Assembly: GCA_000827265.1 (NCBI GenBank)
Contig: KN834862.1
Coordinates: 1 to 64,000 of the forward strand
DNA: 64,000 nucleotides
Reading direction: 5' to 3'
Source: Collybiopsis luxurians FD-317 M1
Taxonomy: Eukaryota > Basidiomycota > Agaricomycetes > Agaricales > Omphalotaceae
Position numbers and translations under genes: made by a program. Shown here piece after piece: positions 10,450 through 22,946 of the stretch (positions are counted from its first letter, which is position 1; every line of letters begins with the position of its first letter). The notes beneath the pieces are model-generated. The model made no database searches. It saw only the letters and a program-made list of their open reading frames with translations, and was not told the DNA's origin.

Positions 10450-13232
10450 TCAATATAGATCTACATTAGATTTACCATAAGTACTACCACCAGTCAATAT
10501 CATCTCAATAGACCTAGTAAGCGAGTCTAGCCGACTCTCTGGTGTCCGAACCTCACGTTGAATAACACTCTTCGGCAGTAAACTTTTGTTTATTCGTCTG
10601 GCTCCCAGTTCCCCCCTCTTCGTATCCCGGCATTTCCATGCGAGCGAGTCCGAGTTGTCTGTGTCATTGTCCGAGTCCGAGTCCCCACCCAAATGTAACG
10701 CAGGCGACGACTCTGTTGATCTGCCTTTCCCCTTCAAGAACAATCGAGTGGGAGTAGTAGAGGGTGCTCTGAAACCCAAAGAGTCCCTGGAGGACGAAGG
10801 AGCTAAGCTTCGTGAACGAGAGACAGAGACCTTCCGCACTGGAGAAGACGCAGACTTGACCACCCTGGAAGGGGCCTCCTGCGATGCACTCGATATCATC
10901 CCCAAACCACTCGACGGACCAGACCGACACAGCCTAGCCAAAACCCGTTTAGTCTTCTCCAAGTCCCCCAGCTCATCATACACGCCCGACACCTCATCTA
11001 CAGTCAACCCAAACTCTTTCGACAAGGACGCGAAAACCATCTGCTGTCCGGCCCGGAGGAAAATAGAGTCGTCACCGGGGTCAGGAGTCCGAAGGGGGAT
11101 AGTCGGAGAAGAAGATCTCTTGAGATCATTGGTCGGAGTTGAGTGAGGCTTAGGCTTAACTTCGATATCACCGATTCGAGGCACAGATGGCGACTTTATC
11201 AAGAGCTTTGAAGACGAACGTTTGATAACGGGCGGAGTAGACGCAGCTCTTGTGAACCGCTCGAATCTAGGCTTTAAAGAAGAGGGTGCGGACGGCGCAA
11301 CTGATGAACCTCGCGCTGCTGGACGCAAGGAGAGTGACTGGGACAGTGCAACCGGGATTTCTACATGAGCCAGTGTCATCGTGGACGAACGAGGGCGCAT
11401 AGGGGAGATAAGAGATAGAGAAGAATCCGACTTTTTGATGGGCAACGATTTGGGTTTGGCTGCCCTAGGCGGACCTACAGGTATCTTGACCATCGGTGCT
11501 AGATCGGATTCGATATCGATAGACATTTGACCGTCTAGACTTGCGCTCTGACTTTCAAAGACCTCGAAAGCAATATCGGCAATTTCCTGGTCATCGATAG
11601 AGGATTTCGGAACGTTTTTACAACTTTTGCGAAGGATCGATATTTGTGAAGAAATAAAATCTAAAAGCAAGTCCCTGCCATCCTCGACTTCTGATACCAA
11701 CGAGGTCGGGTACGATGCAATGGCAGGCTTTAGATTGAAGGTTTCTGTGGGGGATGATTTTGTCCCTGTTCGAGTCGAGCGACGAGTGGGCGGAGGTGAG
11801 GGATACGAATCTGTCTTTGCTGCTTTCTTTCCTGCTGGACCCTCCAAATGATCATCATCCCTCTTCCGCTTCGCAGAGCGAACACTAGATGTATCTTCCA
11901 CGGCGACATCTTCATCTTGTTGCCGGAGAGAGACAGTCGATAACCGCGTCCGACGCCGAGTGGAAACCTCCAGTGGCGCTGGCGATGATGGTACCACAGG
12001 CGAAGGCCTCTTAGAAAAGACATTCTCCATGGACCTCTGGTTATCCGCCCAATCCATAAGTCGTCGATAAAACACTTCCTTCTTCTGGTACTTGATCTTC
12101 CCCTGGCTATCTTTATCCGCAAGAAACGATTCGGTATCCCTCTCCGGATCCGCCATGGCATTCGCCCCTCCCTTCCTGGTATCCTTGAACGAAGGAGGAA
12201 CAGGCTGTAGCCAAATTTGACCAATCTTCCACACCAACTGTAACGCTTCGTTCTCGCATATCATCCTCTCGCGTTCCTTGCGACTGAGTTTCAGCATGTG
12301 CAGGTAAACATTGGCCGTAGCGAAGAAGGGGTGTACGTGGCTTTGTATGTTCTTCATATCCTCGTGGTTGAAGGGGAAGGTGTGTTCGGTATAGCCTCCT
12401 TTGTCGGGGTGCCGGGTGATATCAGGAATACGGACAGAGGTGTCAATATTTCGTCGGTGAATAGAGCGGTTTTGGTCAAAAGAAACGGCGTAGAAATTAT
12501 ATGTCCAGGTAGTATCGGTAAATTCCTGCAGGGGCGTTCATTAGCCTATGTCTGTAATCGACCATATGCGTACCATGGACGCTGTACCTCGTAAAACTTT
12601 TTCTTATCCCTAGTCCGACTCTTAGACGTGTTGAATTCCGTGAACTCGAGAATTTTGCGGAGGACGGCAGTAGTTGGAAGAAAGAAGAAGATTCCGGCAT
12701 CGAATGAGTGATGTAGGTCCATTCGCACTGGGGGGGAGAAGGCAGCATGAGTACCAACGCAGCGAGCGAGCGAGCGTATAACGCACTTATATCAACATTA
12801 AGGTAATGGTTCACATTCAAGTGCCCGGGATAGAGCCCCCAAGCGTGTTCCAAGCATAGAAGCTGTGAATTTTGATCTCCCAATCAGTCGACAATATACC
12901 CAAATGGAGGACAATAAAAAACTCACAATGATGATGGCAGTCGTTCTAGCCAAGAAATGAACAAAGTTGAGGTCCTTGTTCGTCAAGCCAGGTTCGAGCG
13001 TGAGGAGACAGCGAAAACCAAACACGGCCGCAGCGATGACCCGAAGACGAGCCTTGTCGAACCAACTAAGGTCAATTTCCTTACCGCAGCGTTTTCTCTT
13101 GTGCTCTCGGAATGGGACACCCTCAGCTCGATCCGTCTCCGTTTCGGAGCGAGACTCTTCTTCTGTCGGACGACATGGCTTGGGTCGCTCCTCCCGCTGT
13201 TGAGCCAGTCGCTGACGGGTAGTCATCGCCAT
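10450..13232 (-). CDS. HNH_2-type nuclease-domain protein with long disordered tail
   Basis: Four exons, 13232-12927, 12862-12787, 12727-12588 and 12525-10450, join in frame to 865 residues. The N-terminal 150 residues carry the HNH_2 pattern: FGFRCLLT (Cys about 75), LNFVHFLAR (His about 92), LEHAWGLYPGHLNV and MRMDLHHSFDAGIFFFLP (residues about 128-145). In this family the Cys/His pair and the DLHxxFDAG segment form the metal-binding beta-beta-alpha core. Mushroom members are numerous and uncharacterised. Residues 230-650 are basic and Ser/Pro-rich, likely disordered and nuclear. A short helical segment around 668-706 (FGLTVDEVSGVYDELGDLEK) is reminiscent of UBA or Rap1-C-terminal bundles; that is inference only. 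The first Met of MAMTTRQR was chosen as start; an upstream in-frame ATG exists at 13301. Confidence 0.75.
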
Positions 13233-15496
13233 AGTGCGAAGTGGAAGGGAGACTCGCAAGGGCGGCCCCAGACGCCACAACGGCGAAATTATTTCTGACA
13301 AATAGTATTTTATTAATCTGCAAGGGGTTTCTTTTTCAGTGTTAATTTTCCACGGAGCAAGGCAGCCTTCATACCGTACATCCTCAATTTTCCGAGCCTA
13401 CTTTAACCGAGCCTCTCAGTAGGGTTTGGCTCCTCCCCCCGCGCTGAAATGGTCTAGGGAGAAAATACACAGAAGTAGATGGAAACAAGGGCATGTTATG
13501 GCGGAGAAATCGACATGATACCAAACCCTTCTTTCGAGAGTTTCCTGAAGGCAGATTTGGCGTTTAGCATTTATTGATGGACCCACAGACTTTTAAATCC
13601 CCGAGTTCCGATCCCCGTCTCTCTTTTTTTTTTCTATCGACTGACAAAGGACACCGCCGCGGCAAATTCCTCCCCGCATCAGTCAATGTTTAGATCGGCA
13701 GTGGCTTCCAGGGATCATATCGTGTTGAAAAAAAAAATTGAATATGACAGAACGTGATTCACCGCAATTGGGACGTGTTACAGCGATCTATCGAACAGTA
13801 CATACAGTCATATTATATCTCAGTAGGGGGTGGGGGGGTGGGGGACTACGCTTGCACTACACACAGGCTGTTGTGTTATTTACGTTCAGTTGTCGCTGTT
13901 ATGATCTACTCATGGGTATGATTTAATGATAAGTATAGCTTTCACGCCTAACCGCAGGCCTCAGGTTGGAGCCACTTACCTCAAGTCGCCGTCGATCTAC
14001 CCTAAATATGCACTCGAACATCGATATCCCTGGTTCACCCTGATACCCGAGCACCCACATTGAAGCACAACTTCCGGTTCTGTTCAATGATCGATACGCA
14101 CCCTTCTAGGCCTCAGATCTAGTTTTCACCGTGTCATTGTGAATTGGAGCCTAGAATCATTGCTAAGGCAGAGAAAAATTCCAAGGGAAAGTTGCCATCC
14201 ACTCGACCGGCGCTGAGATTTCGCAGTGAAAGAGTCAGGTGGGACTCGGGGTGCTAACTAGCTGGATCACGATATAGACCGGGTCTTCGAGAAGATGGAT
14301 GCATTTGTTGATTTTTCTCTCGTTTATCGGTTCTCCGTACATTGTAACTACCTAATTGAAATCTTATCACACACACCCACCCGGAGTGGAGAAATCTATG
14401 AGAAAGTGATGTTACTGGAATGGTGGTTGATCAGAACGAGCCAAGTTGTTGGACGTTTCAATGTACGTATGTACGGCCATCTTTTCGAACAAGAGGTCAT
14501 CGGATTAACATCGCAACTGGAAGCTCGAGCACTGGAATGGAAGAAAGGACTTTGCAGTGTGCTCGAAAACGTTCGTTTATGTTATCGAAGCTCTCATTTA
14601 GATTGGTTTCCAAAGATAGAGGGGGGACGGAACGAGGCATGGGCTTTTTCGCCGAGGTACGAAGCTTTAACCTTTAGGTCCCCATATGCATATCGGCCTC
14701 ACCTATAACCAAAGTTCAAACGTTCAAACTCAAAAGCAATCGACACGCACACACACACGAAGACCCGGTAAAAATATGCCTCGTGTATATGGCTAGTAGT
14801 AGTAACGACCCAAACAAACGTAAAAAAAAAAAAAAGTCAAAAGAAAGTAAAACAAAACCCCGTCGCAGGAAGCGCATATACAAATACATATACATGTTCG
14901 TGAATTTCTGCATGCTACCCTCTAGAGTACCTGTGAAAAAGAAAAACCAAGGGAAAAAAGTAGCTAAAAAAACCCAAAAGACTGTTCGTGTCCGTCCTGT
15001 ATGAAACCAGAGTAGTATGCTACGTGGTTTATGCGATATGTTTTTAACTTTTCTTACTCCGTGGATGTGCGTAGAGAAGGAGTGGGAGAGGAGCGGGTGT
15101 GGAGGGAAGGAGGCTTGGAGTGGAAAAGGGGGGGATGTATGTATGAATATAGATAGATATACTCGTCGTTGTGGTGATGGTCATCGGTATAATTCCTTGA
15201 GAGTGGGTATCGTGTTTGCATTAATATACGAAAAACCAGAAAACTGAAGAAAGGAGGACTGTTAGAGTTACGATCAAAGAGGATCAATGCATAACGTACA
15301 TAATAGGGGGGAGGAAATGAAACCTTACTTCCCGCCGATGACTTATTCTAAAAAGAGATAGAGAGAGAGATATAGAGAGAGGGAAAGTGAACGGCGTGTA
15401 TATGGTTCACTAATTTCGGAGAAATCGTAGGCCTTAGTAAGGAGAGGTTGACAGCCGCAGCCGGCCTGGTAACCATGGCCATAGGGTGCAACGAGG
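13233..15496. other. Intergenic region with simple repeats
   Basis: No supported gene. It holds a G-rich run at 13825-13844 (three G5-G7 blocks split by single T), an A13 run near 14822, and a GA-rich microsatellite at about 15354-15385. One or two open frames of 60-137 codons occur (for example 14295-14708) but show no splice structure, domain or codon pattern that supports them. It includes the 3' flank of the C2H2 gene and the 5' flank of the HNH gene. Confidence 0.5.
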
Positions 15497-16545
15497 TCAT
15501 CGATAGCGCGTTATAGGCTTTGGGATGTAATTGTGATTAATCTTCTTATGTCGAAGAAGAGTGGGACAATCAACGTATGCCTTGTCGCATCCTTCAAAAG
15601 GGCATTTGTACGGTCGTATCTGTGCACTGAACGAAGAACATGAGTTTTTCGTGCAAGATCAATTAAAAGGAATTCATTCAGATTTCAGATTCGGATTCCG
15701 ATATGAAAAACACACATACTGTTTCGAAGCCTTGTGTGAGTGAAGCAGTGCACCCTTGGAAATTAAGATGAGCTCCAAGCGTCAATGGCGCAATTGTATA
15801 TGTAAAATACACACTTGAGAGAAAGCTTGATCGCAAATGTCACAGCGGTAGCGTCTAGAAGAAGGGGAAGAGATAGGCTTAGCTCAGTGCCCCAAACGGC
15901 AGGCGTGAAGAATACTTGATAAGAATGTGCCCCCTTACTTGATATGCATGTGTGTCGTTTGAACGTGACGCCTCATCAATTTTGGAGTAGCCCCATATCC
16001 ACACTCTGAGAGCCCTTCCTCGCTCGATCCTACTTTCCAAATGCAAGTCAGCGGCGCACGACCCTGCCGGTCATCAACAGATCGTTTGGTGTATGTTCTC
16101 CACACGTCCATGGGGTCAATGTGAGAAGGTTCCTCTGCTGTGTCGGCACCGATGATGAGAGAAGAAGGATGAGAGTGATAGGTGACGGCATCGTTTGGCA
16201 TCGGCATCGGGCTGTGGGGGTTGTATTCGGAATCCATTGTCGGCGAAGAAGCTGTCCTGTCACTGTCAACGAACAGCTCCTTGCGGGTGCGGCGTATTGA
16301 CGGGGGTTCTGTTGGATAGATTGGCCTGAGAAACGGGGGTTCAGTATCGCTCGAGGAAGGGAGAAGAAAGGAATACTCACTGAGCTATTCCGTTCCAATG
16401 TTGGGAGGAAGAACTACATTGGGGACGATCAATCCAAGCAATTCTCTTTGCAACGAAGCAGTACTCACCCAGCTACGAAAGCTGGTGTATAATTGCCATT
16501 ACTCGCGTGAACTTGGAATTGTGAAAAAGAATGTGAAGAATTCAT
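15497..16545 (-). CDS. C2H2 zinc-finger protein
   Basis: Six exons, 16545-16469, 16413-16381, 16325-15939, 15854-15815, 15754-15720 and 15626-15497, give 233 residues. The C-terminal half has an atypical finger (CGYGATPKLMRRH with VQTTH), then two canonical ones assembled across introns: CDICDQAFSQ continuing to GALLHSHKASKH (C-x2-C-x12-H-x4-H), and CPFEGCDKAYVDCPTLLRH to KKINH (C-x4-C-x12-H-x4-H). The perfect finger spacing recovered after removing three introns confirms the model. The protein ends about ten residues after the last His. The N-terminal half is Ser/Pro-rich without a known domain. It is a probable sequence-specific nuclear transcription factor; target unknown. A splice model skipping the 33-nt or 35-nt microexons would break the frame. 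Confidence 0.85.
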
Positions 16546-17556
16546 TGAAGCTGGTCCTCGAAAGAAGCTGTCCGGTACCACCTGCCTGACGCGATTAGAA
16601 GATTCTATCGAAGAGAATCACGCATGCGCACCTGGTCTTGAAGTATCCCCAATTGATTAAGAAGGAAGAAAGCCGTTCTGCTCTGGGTTTCGTGAAGGAG
16701 AGAGGAAAGAAAAAGGATTTTCGTTTACAAGAAGGGAAATAGGGATATCATAGCCCGAGGTCTACCGGTCGAACGAGTGGGTCAAATATAAAACAGAAAA
16801 GAGGAAAAGATCGAGGGACCTGACTGAACGTGTTCAAAATGAAAGGTCCGTCTCACACGCTCGAGGCGCCAGGAGCACGAGATCTTGTTCTTGCAGATAT
16901 ATCAATCGCCTATGTATCAATCAATTAGTCCGGCTGCCACGATTCTCCTACAATACTTGTTCCGAATGACGTTTGCTTGTCACTAACAAAAGCAGTTTGG
17001 AAAGTAAAAGTACCAAGTACATATGCTTCACGACGTCATATACTGCCTCATGTATACCCATTTTCTAGCGGGAAAATCCCATGGGATCACAATAAAATCC
17101 TCCCCCAACGCACACTCCAAGATTTCATCAGAATTACAAGTACATAGTAGCTCCAGTTCAGACAGGTCAAATTGTTGCATTACAAGTACAAATCTTCGGA
17201 GGTTGAATTTGTTTGACAGTCTATTCTACCACGGCTGACACGACTGGTCCATACATACATCCGTCTGCTCCTAGTCACTGCCAAAAATATATCAATCGAA
17301 CATCAAAGATATACAGATGTGTGGATGACGAAATCCTTCGATTCTCGAAACTTTTTCGGGGGGAGGTGGAGAACTATCTAATTCAAGGTTTCGACAGCAT
17401 CTAAAATAAATAGGTTCATGAACATTTCCCAATTTTTTTCAATAGAGCTACAGGTTACCTGAACCGTGCCTATACCCCTTCGCTGCCGAACTCACCTTCC
17501 CCTGGACCCGAAGAAAGAAAAAAATAGAAAAAAAACCACACAGCCCAGACGGTTCC
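16546..17556. other. Intergenic region
   Basis: Promoter side of the C2H2 gene and 3' flank of the HAP3 gene. No gene, RNA or repeat recognised. Confidence 0.5.
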
Positions 17557-18234
17557 TCATTCCTCATCCAAATGATCCCCGCGGGCACCACTGCCGGCAG
17601 CAGGATTTCCGTGCTGATGCTACACACAAAATGAGCGGACCTGGAAAGGCACCGTGCAGAGAAACTTTAAAAAAAAATCACTCACCGCCCGCAGCTTGGC
17701 AAGATGTATCTTTAGACACTCCACATAATTTTCAAATCCCAAACTTCCCATGGCATGCAAGATATCTTCGCCGCCAATCGTTTTTCGCTTCTCGAGTTGA
17801 CACTTTTCCGCAGCTTCGGAAGTGATGAACGATATAAATTCCGACACGCATCTTTTTTTTATTCAAAACGAGGATTTCAACATAGATATCTCCGTGCAAA
17901 GAAAAGGGGGCGGCGAGAATCTGTACCTACTCTTGTACGCATTCTTTCGCGTCTTTCGCGATTTTTGCCGTTGGGGGAACAGAAGATTTCATGATTCGAG
18001 AAACATTGGCTATCTAAGGACCAATAATTCAGCATGAACACGAAGATTGGAATCAAATCCAAAAATCACAGGTAGAAATCTGTCCTGCTCCCTGTACTCC
18101 CCAACCTCCTGCTCGGTAATCGGAGCCTGCTCAACGACCTCTTCTGGCTGTTCGATTCTCGAGCCATCCTCTTGTTCCTTTGGTGCTATCGGAGGGACGG
18201 CAGGCGCAGGAGATGGAGCAGGGCTTTCCGACAT
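17557..18234 (-). CDS. HAP3: CCAAT-binding factor subunit HAP3 / NF-YB
   Basis: Four exons, 18234-18070, 18013-17931, 17851-17686 and 17619-17557, give 158 residues. The core is unmistakable [60 protein letters not shown] and [16 protein letters not shown]. This is the histone-fold subunit that dimerises with HAP5/NF-YC, recruits HAP2/NF-YA and binds CCAAT boxes. The acidic-Pro N-terminus (about 50 residues) and the short Gly-rich C-terminal exon are variable parts. The last intron ends at TAG just before 17619; an alternative acceptor upstream would give a shorter tail. It is a single-copy conserved gene, with only about 250 bp to the convergent-side neighbour upstream, so its promoter is compact. 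Confidence 0.95.
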
Positions 18235-18484
18235 TTTGCTTGGGGATGAGCCCGTAGGGCTGTGATGTTCGACGATAGCAACAGTGACGGACAAGAGCAA
18301 CAAAGGGATTTGGGCGCTTATTCGGGTGAGTAATAAACTTTGACGCGAACCAACCACGGTCACGTGAAGTATTGTTCGGTAGCCACGCGAACGAGTATTC
18401 TCGTGGACTACGAGGCGCCTGGCTCTTTCGGCGGGCTTGATGGACTATATACTATATGTGATTCTATATCAAGCTGAAAATCTG

Positions 18485-20442
18485 CTACAAATCCATCAAG
18501 GGCAAGGGCGAAGGCTGGACTATTACCGCTCCCTGCCTCTTCAAACCTTTCACTTTAGGCTTGGACTTTGACACCTTCTCGATCCTACCCTCCTTCACCA
18601 CCTTCTTCCCTTCCCTATCCGTCTCCCTACCCAAGCCCTTAGCCTTTACCCATTTCGGTCTCGAGTTTGGCGGCACCCTCTCCCGCTGAACCCTCTCCAA
18701 AGCCTTGTACACAGACTCGTCACGATCGACCAGCTCCAGCGCGACACATTCAACTCTCAGTGTTCCACTTTTGTACAGGTCGCATAGCTGGGCGTAGGTC
18801 GGGAAATTTTTTGGACAAAATGTGGGTAATGCGGAAGACACGATTTCTTCAAGGGACTGGACATTCAATTCAAACAGAAACACAGCCGTTGTAAGACTCA
18901 AGAAGATGAAAAAAACAAAAGAAGAGAGGAAGGGTACTACACATACCACATAATCCGGTATATACAACCCTTCCGGAGCCTTCTCCAGTAACGAATGCAT
19001 CTTGTACCGACCCGCATACCCAAACCCATTCTTCCGCTTCACAAACAGCTCCCGGGTCTTGTCGTAGAACTCTGTAAAGCGCGAGCGTATCTTATGTTCT
19101 TCCCCAGTAAACTCGTCTTTGAAATTGGGTATAGATTGTTCGAGAGGACCGAAGGCTAGGAGATGTTGGGCCCCTGTCACCGTTGTGTGGATGCATCCTG
19201 GAAAGTAGAAGATGGATTCTTTTTGCCTTTGTGTGTGGACGGATGGACGATCAGCGATGGGGAACCCTAAGACCCTTGGAAAGATACATTACCAGTTTCG
19301 TTGAGGGATCTACACAGGTCCGATAGAAAGTCGGAATGAGTATACTGATGCACAGCGAACTCTCAGGAAACGGACGTACAGCTTCCTTCAAATGATCATA
19401 AATCGAAGAATCCTTCTTGACGGTAAACTTGAAGTTCCGCATATCATCAAAAGTGTGTTTCTCTTTTCCACTAATCAACACATCGGAAAATTTCATATGA
19501 CGAAAAGAAGCGAGAATGCGTCGGAATTCGTTGATGAGGATAGTCTGATAAGTCGACGCCTCGAGTTGTACTCAGTCCGAGATTCACGGAGATAACATAC
19601 GTACATTCTGGGAAAACCTCGTTTGAGAAATATTATATTGATTTCCCCCGAGTTTGGGGAGGTGTTCTGGTGGAGGATGCTGACGAAGTACACTAACGCA
19701 ATCCTGTAAACAACAAGTTCCCCAAGTCGGACGTATCAGGGAACGAGATTCGACGAAAAACATACTTGAGCCGAGCTGCTGGTACTCATGCTTTCGACAC
19801 TGGATTCTCGAGAAGTACATTCGATCTCGGTGGGCACATCTTCTTCCACCTCCATCTTTTGATCTGGTTCTTTCACCGCCTATACAACGAAACCGAATAG
19901 AATAGAGTACGTCAATAACCCGCTAGAAGCCAGTTGAAGACAGTCGAAAAATATATACCGATCCACCAATCTGAAGTTGTTGCATCGCATTCATCAATGC
20001 CGGCTGTGAACGACAAAATTTCTTAGCGTCGGCCAATAGCAGCTTTTTTCGAAAACGTACGGCACTAGCACTAGAGGATGGAACTGGCGCTTGGGAATCC
20101 GAAATGGGTCTTCGTACAGGAACGCGGCTTTGGTACCCCGCGAGATAGGGCTATACGACAAATGTCAAGAAGCCAATGATTCTAGGTCCTCCCGCAAGTC
20201 GTTCAGAGGAGAAGAACATACGTGAACATTTATTTTCTTGGTACCTATCGAAGGCACAGCTCGACTGGTGATATGAATGATGGGAGGTAATGGTACCTGC
20301 TTGTTGCCCTTTGGATGAACAAAAACCTGCCGTGGTCTGCTTCCTCGGTTGACCTAGAAGATGATTTTGTTCCTCAGCAGTAAAACTAGCCTATTAAAGC
20401 AGCTGGAACAGGACGTACTGAAGTACGGTGGTGTGAAAACAT
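18485..20442 (-). CDS. DUF6697-like protein (paralogue 1)
   Basis: Ten exons, 20442-20419, 20353-20222, 20150-20061, 20003-19959, 19879-19766, 19703-19605, 19544-19380, 19309-19293, 19226-18947 and 18856-18485, give 445 residues. The C-terminal half shares an order of motifs with the two plus-strand paralogues at 26.6-33.2 kb: a 17-nt microexon ending in a split Trp codon (IPQRNW), then IFYFPG, TRELF, YAGRYKMH, and the final FPTYAQLCDLYKSGTLRVE followed by a Lys-rich tail. I believe this is the domain listed as DUF6697 in Agaricomycetes, but the name is from memory. Unlike its paralogues, its N-terminus is not a clear coiled coil. Its first two exons were copied into the tandem duplication at 24178-24447. 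Function unknown; the basic tail suggests a nuclear protein. Confidence 0.7.
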
Positions 20443-20681
20443 TATAAAGAATCTAGATACCTCGAGATAGGAATGGAGAGAAAAAAAGGAGCCGAGTAAT
20501 GGTACGATTGCAAGGAGGGTCGAAGGGGTCTCTCCAATTTATTTTTATTTTTGAGCGGCCTTTGGCCATGAGAACATTGATGGCGTGGGTCCGCACACAT
20601 TTTTCGAAACATGTACATTCATTGAATGAAGTTTTCGTGCAACTCGCAGCTCCTGGATGCACCAAAAGGCCTTGAACTACG

Positions 20682-21589
20682 AATGTTGGCAGTGGTAATC
20701 GCACCGAAAAGGCTCGGTTGAGGAGCTTTACGCGACGTGAGGTCACGCACTGTCACTACATGTGATCCGTGACGCACTCTCGGTATAGTGGCTCTCAGCC
20801 TTGAAGTTGCTCTGCGACTACGATCTGACCTCGAAAAGGTATGCTCTTGAATTACCAATTCCCTAACAAAGTGGTCCTGATCACAAAACAGACCGTGCAC
20901 CCTACTACGAACGTGAACAAACTTGTTCTTGTCGATATGCCTGCAAGGACAGACCAATCAAGCTCTAGCACTGCTGTATGCGACGACGGAGATGATTCGA
21001 CAGTCACAGCACACGAAAGACACTGGTATGATGGAGAAATGAGTTATAGTGCAGGTCGAGAAAACCTCCTTTAAACTGCATGCCTCTCGATTGGCCAAAG
21101 AAAGTAAATGGTTCAGCGAGAAATTGTCTCTCAAAGGCAGCGAGGATACTATAAATTCGGATGGTTGCAAGATATATGTCGTTGGTCAGGCTAACCTAGG
21201 AATTGTGGTAACCAAACGATCTTTCGCTGCTCTTGTGGATGCAATGGAGGACGCAATGTAAGCTACCCAATACTCCCTGATCATCTACTAATTCTTCGGA
21301 AAGGGCTATCGTCACCTCGAAAGAATGTAACTTGCCTACAATTCGGAAGCGTGCTTTATACGAGCTCGTCCGGCGTCCAGATTATTGGAAAGGTGGTCTG
21401 GAAGACCCGAATGGGGCGTTGCAATCCTTGGAGATTACACTTGCTAGTGCACGACTAAAGCTGACCCAAGAATGGTCCTCGAGAACCTCTCTAGTCATAC
21501 TCATCCTTGCGGAGGACTCGTCATGCAGCAAATATCTCGAACCTGCTCCTCACGAGTCAGCTTTTGGACATGCGTACACGAGCTATATG
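20682..21589. repeat. 908-bp segment repeated across the assembly gap
   Basis: This stretch recurs at 21610-22516, directly after the N run, with a single-base difference (an extra G near 21040). The near-perfect identity and the gap between the copies point to an unresolved overlap rather than a biological duplication. Confidence 0.9.
20937..21589 (+). pseudogene. BTB gene copy, cut by the assembly gap
   Basis: It begins like the intact BTB gene at 24944 (MPARTDQ, then HERHWYDGEM). It carries an extra base near 21040 that shifts the frame, lacks the 190-bp exon-junction segment, and stops at the N run. It is probably the same locus as 21865-22713 seen twice. Confidence 0.75.
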
Positions 21590-21609
21590 NNNNNNNNNNN
21601 NNNNNNNNN
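21590..21609. other. Assembly gap of 20 N
   Basis: Twenty undetermined bases. A fixed small N run between two copies of the same sequence is typical of a scaffold join where overlapping contigs were not merged. Confidence 0.98.
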
Positions 21610-21864
21610 AATGTTGGCAGTGGTAATCGCACCGAAAAGGCTCGGTTGAGGAGCTTTACGCGACGTGAGGTCACGCACTGTCACTACATGTGATCCGTGA
21701 CGCACTCTCGGTATAGTGGCTCTCAGCCTTGAAGTTGCTCTGCGACTACGATCTGACCTCGAAAAGGTATGCTCTTGAATTACCAATTCCCTAACAAAGT
21801 GGTCCTGATCACAAAACAGACCGTGCACCCTACTACGAACGTGAACAAACTTGTTCTTGTCGAT

Positions 21865-22713
21865 ATGCCTGCAAGGACAGACCAATCAAGCTCTAGCACT
21901 GCTGTATGCGACGACGGAGATGATTCGACAGTCACAGCACACGAAAGACACTGGTATGATGGAGAAATGATTATAGTGCAGGTCGAGAAAACCTCCTTTA
22001 AACTGCATGCCTCTCGATTGGCCAAAGAAAGTAAATGGTTCAGCGAGAAATTGTCTCTCAAAGGCAGCGAGGATACTATAAATTCGGATGGTTGCAAGAT
22101 ATATGTCGTTGGTCAGGCTAACCTAGGAATTGTGGTAACCAAACGATCTTTCGCTGCTCTTGTGGATGCAATGGAGGACGCAATGTAAGCTACCCAATAC
22201 TCCCTGATCATCTACTAATTCTTCGGAAAGGGCTATCGTCACCTCGAAAGAATGTAACTTGCCTACAATTCGGAAGCGTGCTTTATACGAGCTCGTCCGG
22301 CGTCCAGATTATTGGAAAGGTGGTCTGGAAGACCCGAATGGGGCGTTGCAATCCTTGGAGATTACACTTGCTAGTGCACGACTAAAGCTGACCCAAGAAT
22401 GGTCCTCGAGAACCTCTCTAGTCATACTCATCCTTGCGGAGGACTCGTCATGCAGCAAATATCTCGAACCTGCTCCTCACGAGTCAGCTTTTGGACATGC
22501 GTACACGAGCTATATGCACCACGGTCCAAAAGGCCTTTTCCGTCGACATCTCTTCGATCCGATTGCAGGACTGCTTGCACTATCTAAGAAACAGTGGGAG
22601 ACCCCTCAAATATGTAGAGGGTGTGTGAAAAGGCCTAAGCGGGATGGATTGCAGATCGACAAAAGCTGTGGGATAGATTGGATGAGTGGCTCGGGCTTGA
22701 AACAGTCTCTTAA
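21865..22713 (+). pseudogene. BTB domain gene, tandem copy 1 (deleted)
   Basis: This is the counterpart of the intact gene at 24944-25983. The first exon is full length (DGEMIIVQVEKTSFKLHASR). About 190 bp spanning the end of the intron, its acceptor and the start of exon 2 are missing. The copy resumes at the segment reading IVTS with ECN and CRAL-like helices, and a later one-base deletion (near 22630) shifts the frame at the C-terminus. A functional BTB protein is not expected, although the N-terminal domain alone could still be translated. Confidence 0.8.
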
Positions 22714-22853
22714 CATCCCGGACACGAAACTTACGCACTTGACAAAAATTACTTATTCGTCCTAATTCCGCGTGATAAAATGTTTCGTTCCCATGTTGAA
22801 ATCGTTTTCGCCCATGGAGCGCAATGAAATTGAGCCATTTAGCGAATGATTAG

Positions 22854-22946
22854 GCCGGTGTGGCGCAATGGTAGCGCGTAGCTTTCCTAGAGCTTTTATA
22901 AGCTAGTTTGAGGCTGAAGTTGCGGGTTCGATCCCCGTCGTCGGTT
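22854..22946 (+). tRNA. tRNA-Arg(CCT) with 21-nt intron, tandem copy 1
   Basis: The cloverleaf folds as a 7-bp acceptor (GCCGGTG with CGTCGGT, three wobbles), D arm GCGC/GCGC with loop AATGGTA, anticodon stem TAGCT/GGCTG with loop TTCCTA+A, and T arm GCGGG/CCCGT. The anticodon is CCT at 22886-22888. The intron, 22890-22910, lies one base 3' of the anticodon, the canonical position. The A box (TGGCGCAATGG) and B box (GGTTCGATCCC) match the pol III consensus. It decodes AGG arginine codons. Confidence 0.85.

Noticed and set aside
10586..11146. A 186-codon plus-strand frame inside the HNH gene
   Set aside because: It lies opposite the long last exon of a well-supported gene and has no recognisable domain.
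13825..13844. G-quadruplex
   Set aside because: Only three clear G-runs; a fourth would need splitting the 7-G run. Not enough to call a functional element.
14295..14708. A 137-codon open frame in the intergenic region
   Set aside because: No domain, no splice sites that extend it, and composition like the surrounding non-coding sequence.
20453..20746. A minus-strand frame of about 97 codons, also present at 24447-24752
   Set aside because: It is kept in both places only because the whole segment is duplicated; it overlaps the promoter and first exon of the DUF6697-like gene and has no domain.
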